Assembly (NCBI GenBank): GCA_028280485.1
Contig: JANQLS010000085.1
Coordinates: forward strand, 124,001 to 188,000
Length of the DNA: 64,000 bases
Direction of reading: 5' to 3'
Source of the DNA: Planctomycetota bacterium
GTDB taxonomy: Bacteria > Planctomycetota > UBA8108 > JACQVS01
Position 1 is the first letter of the stretch; each line of letters begins with the position of its first letter. The notes below the pieces were generated by a model. That model did not search any database. It was given only the letters and a program-made list of their open reading frames with translations, and was not told where the DNA came from. Positions 61,054 to 64,000 of the stretch are shown piece by piece. Position numbers and translations under genes: made by a program.

Positions 61054-63069
61054 ATGAATCTTAATACTCACTTTGAAAATCTCCGCAAGGCGCAACTTCA
61101 GGAATACTTTCTGAGATGGTTTCCCAATGAGCCTATGCTGAGTGATCGGAAAAAACTGATCGAGCAACTGGGTCATGTGATGAGTGATCCAAAGACTATC
61201 CGGGATAAGTTTGATCGTCTCAGTAAATCGTATCAAGATTTCATCGTAGCATTACTCTCTTGTGATTCCTTTCAAGGAACTCTAAGTGACATTCAAAGTC
61301 AGCCCTGCGCCCAATCCATCGAGTCTTACGAAATTGAAAATTTGATTCGAAATCTGTCGGATGAAGGTTGGGTTGTGAAGTCGACTGTCCAAGACAATGG
61401 GTCTCGACAAAAACTTTATTCTCTCTTAAGTGAGGTGGGGACAGGCTTGAGTTCAACCGTGAGTGTTGAATCTCGCGAGCCAGCTCAAATGTTGAGTTAC
61501 GCCCTTTTTAAAGCTTCAAAAAATGAACAGAATGGAAATTTTGATACCCGTGATTTTTTGGAGAGAATCGAAAGCCTCGACGATTCCAATTTGAAGGAAG
61601 CCGTTCAAGAAGCCTTGGATGAATATGAAGGAATTTATCCTTTGAGTTCAAGGAATTCAGCGGAGACGAATGGTCAAACAGTTGAAGATCGCTCCCAATG
61701 GCGCTCCCACTTAGAAGAAGCAGGAATAGGGACAGTTGGAGTCTTATCTTTAAGATCATTTGGAATCGATTTAGAGGAAGAATGCTTAATTATCTTCCAA
61801 GAACATGTTCGTGAATATGCGATCCAATCTTGTGAGCAAGAAACGGTTGAAAACGATTTAGAGTATTGTTTAGGAGTGGATCTCCTCATCGATATTCGGA
61901 GGTTGATCGAGTTAGCTCGAACTGAGGCCGTTGAAATTACCCGAGAGGGAACCGTATTTAAAAAGACTGAAGAACGAATTGCCGAAAGGCTTTTAACTCC
62001 ACAGTATGAAACCTTGTTTGAAGGTTCGGCTGTCGACCATATCATCCTCATCTGCAAGCGACTACGATTGCTAGTTCAAGATGACCATCACCTGCGTGCA
62101 GATAGAAAAAAGAGAAGTGTCTGGGTTAAGAAGCGAATCTTAACTATGCTGAAAACAGTTTATGAGCTCTACAACTCAGAAACTCGAAGTAAGCACTGGA
62201 GTTTTCAGCAAACTCGCCTACGAGAACTATTTTTGGGATTGCTGACCGATGGAAAATCTGGAGTTAAGTTCTCTAAAAACTTGATGGAGTCTCGCCCTTT
62301 AGGAGAGTGGATTCTCGCTAAACCTCTGCTGACCGCCGTCACTTCTCAGTACTTGACTCAATTAGAAGAGACCCAAGTAGCGGACGAGCTCAAAGACCTC
62401 AAGATGGAAGAATTCCATCACGGAGCTTTAATGGTAAATCGAGAGCGCTTAGCTCAGGATTTATCTTATTGGCTCATCCATCGATTAGCGGTTTTAGGGC
62501 TAATCGATCTTGGTTTTAAGAAGGGTAAATTCCACTCCATTCGTTTATCTACTTTGGGCTGCCGATTTTTTAAGATCAATTTGCCGGATTCAGGAGATGG
62601 TGAACTCGTCATCAACCCCGATTACGAAATTCTCTTATTCCCCGGTGGAAAGGATGAGGCAGAAGTCAATTACAACATTGGGTCTTTCGCTGATAGAACA
62701 GGAACGGATTGGGTTAAGCGCTACCGAGTCACTCGAAGAAGTGTTAAGCGCGGAATCATCGGTGGGCAAGGAGCCGAAGACATTCTTAAGTTTCTTAAGA
62801 AGCGATCCTCAAGAGATCTTCCTCCCAACGTTGAATTTTCAATTCGGGAATGGGCTGAGGGGGTAGAGCCTATTCTTAAACAAAAAGTTATTTTATTAAA
62901 AGCACGAACTGAAGCGGGTGCTGAGATGCTTTCAGAGATTCTAGCTGAAAATGACATCGCACACGAAAGATTGGGTCCGATCGGAGTCGTACTAAGAAGT
63001 ACTCTCGAAGAAAAGGCTGTATTAGGGATTCGGGAGACGTTGCGGGCGGCGGGATTGTTTTTAGAATAG
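61054..63069 (+). CDS. XPB-associated helicase-C-like (Helicase_C_3 type) protein
   Basis: A 671-residue soluble protein without helicase motifs of its own. The C-terminal 170 residues, with LVINPDYEILLFPGGKDEAE, RYRVTRRSVKRGIIGGQGAE, and FSIREWAEGV, follow the Helicase_C_3 (XPB/Ssl2 N-terminal-like) pattern. In other bacteria such proteins are encoded next to XPB, as here. The N-terminal part is helical (KLIEQLGHVMSDPKTIRDKF). ATG 61054 is used; the codon before it is TTG. It is probably an accessory factor of the XPB helicase; this is inference from neighbourhood and domain. Confidence 0.83.
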   Translation: MNLNTHFENLRKAQLQEYFLRWFPNEPMLSDRKKLIEQLGHVMSDPKTIRDKFDRLSKSYQDFIVALLSCDSFQGTLSDIQSQPCAQSIESYEIENLIRNLSDEGWVVKSTVQDNGSRQKLYSLLSEVGTGLSSTVSVESREPAQMLSYALFKASKNEQNGNFDTRDFLERIESLDDSNLKEAVQEALDEYEGIYPLSSRNSAETNGQTVEDRSQWRSHLEEAGIGTVGVLSLRSFGIDLEEECLIIFQEHVREYAIQSCEQETVENDLEYCLGVDLLIDIRRLIELARTEAVEITREGTVFKKTEERIAERLLTPQYETLFEGSAVDHIILICKRLRLLVQDDHHLRADRKKRSVWVKKRILTMLKTVYELYNSETRSKHWSFQQTRLRELFLGLLTDGKSGVKFSKNLMESRPLGEWILAKPLLTAVTSQYLTQLEETQVADELKDLKMEEFHHGALMVNRERLAQDLSYWLIHRLAVLGLIDLGFKKGKFHSIRLSTLGCRFFKINLPDSGDGELVINPDYEILLFPGGKDEAEVNYNIGSFADRTGTDWVKRYRVTRRSVKRGIIGGQGAEDILKFLKKRSSRDLPPNVEFSIREWAEGVEPILKQKVILLKARTEAGAEMLSEILAENDIAHERLGPIGVVLRSTLEEKAVLGIRETLRAAGLFLE

Positions 63070-63090
63070 GTATTAATTAACGAAATCCCA

Positions 63091-63244
63091 TTAACTAACC
63101 CGAAGCGTGAGCGAGGGGACGAGACGTTGAAGTGATTTCAAATAGCTTGAATCTACGTAATGTGGATATGATTCGATCCCACTCTTAACTCACTTTAAAG
63201 CTGGGTTGTTATTTCACCCTCGCTAGCGCTTCGGGCCTAGTTAA
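63091..63244 (+). mobile_element. MITE-like element, copy 3 (154 bp)
   Basis: Starts TTAACTAACCCGAAGCGTGA followed by GCGAGGGGACGAGACG and ends CACCCTCGCTAGCGCTTCGG followed by GCCTAGTTAA. It aligns gap-free with the reverse complement of 22717-22870. Begins and ends in TTAA. Confidence 0.7.
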
Positions 63245-63332
63245 TGCGGTTCACCTAAAAATCTATATTTGCGCAGATCAAAAAAGAAATTAGATTTTCA
63301 TAATCGAACCACCTTGCCCAGGCAAGGTAAAA

Positions 63333-64000
63333 TCAAATACTCAGGTCCTTCAACGTCGCTGACCATGCGGGAGGATAGACCTTAAATTGATAGACTTGAA
63401 TTGCGTTTGTTGCTGAATTGAATAAGACTCTAATTCTACTGGCGGTAACGGTATCAAAGACTACGCCAACCTTCCTTCGACTAGGTACAGAAGTATCTAC
63501 AGTTTCACTCGCATTACTGACCGTTGTCCAGGATCCACCTTGAAAAGTTTGGACCGAGTAGCTTGTCACTCTCGCATCCGGATAAGTCAGAACAACTTTT
63601 CTAATCTTTTGACTCGAGCCTAAATTGATCTCTAACCATTCTGCTGCTGTCCCTGTTGAAGCCCAGTATGTTGCAGATTGATTATCATTCGCACTCGCAG
63701 GAAGTCGGGTCACTTGTGAAGAAGAAGCAGAAGCTACGGGCGAAGTTGCTGCATTAGAATCGGTATCATTAGCCAGATTAGGGAGTATAGCTTGATATCT
63801 TTGACTGAAGGTATGGCCATTGTAAACTCCGTAGCCGGGAACATTCCCCGTTGAAGTTATAGTTAAATCTCCGCAAGTGGTTGAGCCGTTGGTGGTGTTC
63901 TCCGTACCGGTCACCGATAGACTGAGGTTCCCTCCTGAAAAGGTGCCCGAGTTTTTGGCCCAAGATCGAGTTAAACTAAAAGAGGCAGAAGCAGGTCGGT
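63333..64000 (-). CDS. Secreted discoidin-like (F5/8 type C) protein, 5' end beyond the window
   Basis: The reading frame is open to the window edge, so only the C-terminal 222 residues or so are seen. A Thr/Ser/Asn/Gly-rich stretch (NTTNGSTTCGDLTITSTGNV) is followed by a galactose-binding-like beta-sandwich: NDNQSATYWASTGTAAEWLE, INLGSSQKIRKVVLTYPDAR, SYSVQTFQGGSWTTVS and ASRIRVLFNSATNAIQVYQF. This is the order of strands of F5/8 type C domains, which bind carbohydrate or cell surfaces. The protein is probably large and exported. A CCTTGCC-ca-GGCAAGG hairpin lies just after the stop (63312-63327), without a T-tract. Confidence 0.75.
   Translation of the reverse strand, partial: RPASASFSLTRSWAKNSGTFSGGNLSLSVTGTENTTNGSTTCGDLTITSTGNVPGYGVYNGHTFSQRYQAILPNLANDTDSNAATSPVASASSSQVTRLPASANDNQSATYWASTGTAAEWLEINLGSSQKIRKVVLTYPDARVTSYSVQTFQGGSWTTVSNASETVDTSVPSRRKVGVVFDTVTASRIRVLFNSATNAIQVYQFKVYPPAWSATLKDLSI

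Overview
The window (about 45% G+C by eye) most likely comes from the chromosome of a member of the Planctomycetota or a close PVC relative. The signs are a large operon MoxR - DUF58 - two BatA/vWA membrane proteins - DUF4175-like protein, secreted PmoA-like (DUF6807), NPCBM and SGNH-hydrolase proteins, a secreted protein ending in a dockerin-like F-L-F-x-G-G segment, and dispersed CCCGAAGCG-type repeats. This is inference from gene content. No rRNA or tRNA gene was seen.

Region 1 (0.2-9.8 kb, + strand) is one tightly packed operon: an M28 lipoprotein peptidase, three methionine-salvage genes (mtnB, mtnD, mtnC), then a six-gene cassette: a formylglycine-enzyme-fold protein without the catalytic cysteines, a helical-repeat protein, an Hsp70-like ATPase, a Ycf46-like AAA ATPase, a Ycf35/DUF1257 protein and a DUF2997 protein. 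I regard this cassette as a candidate uncharacterised chaperone/ATPase system. Region 2 (10-17 kb) holds an M61 peptidase, a helical-repeat protein paired with an HD-GYP protein, and a CYTH-like protein. Region 3 (17-26.5 kb) has a secreted PmoA-like protein, a three-subunit molybdenum hydroxylase with its own MoaD/ThiS-like protein, a carboxypeptidase-regulatory-repeat protein, a PIG-L deacetylase and a small membrane protein.

Region 4 (26.6-33.2 kb, - strand) has a secreted beta-propeller/dockerin-like protein preceded by a promoter, a cobalamin riboswitch and an intrinsic terminator, then an SGNH hydrolase, leuD, leuC and a LOG-family protein. Region 5 (33.5-50.0 kb) has a receiver-HATPase regulator facing the long - strand MoxR/vWA operon. 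Region 6 (51.4-63.1 kb, + strand) is dnaN - DUF721 (DciA-like) - gyrB - gyrA, followed by a bacterial XPB helicase and its partner protein. Transcription diverges from the 1.4 kb gene-free interval at 50.0-51.4 kb, which is AT-rich in its middle and flanked by inverted copies of a structured repeat, so it is a candidate replication origin. The window ends in a 5'-truncated discoidin-like secreted protein on the - strand.

The intergenic DNA is unusually structured. Four repeat families can be recognised: a 153-154 bp MITE-like element with about 27 bp terminal inverted repeats (three copies plus fragments); a modular multi-hairpin element whose stems change on both sides while the linkers are conserved; a TAGTCCGC hairpin that supplies the stop codons of two convergent genes; and an AGCCGAAC hairpin element.
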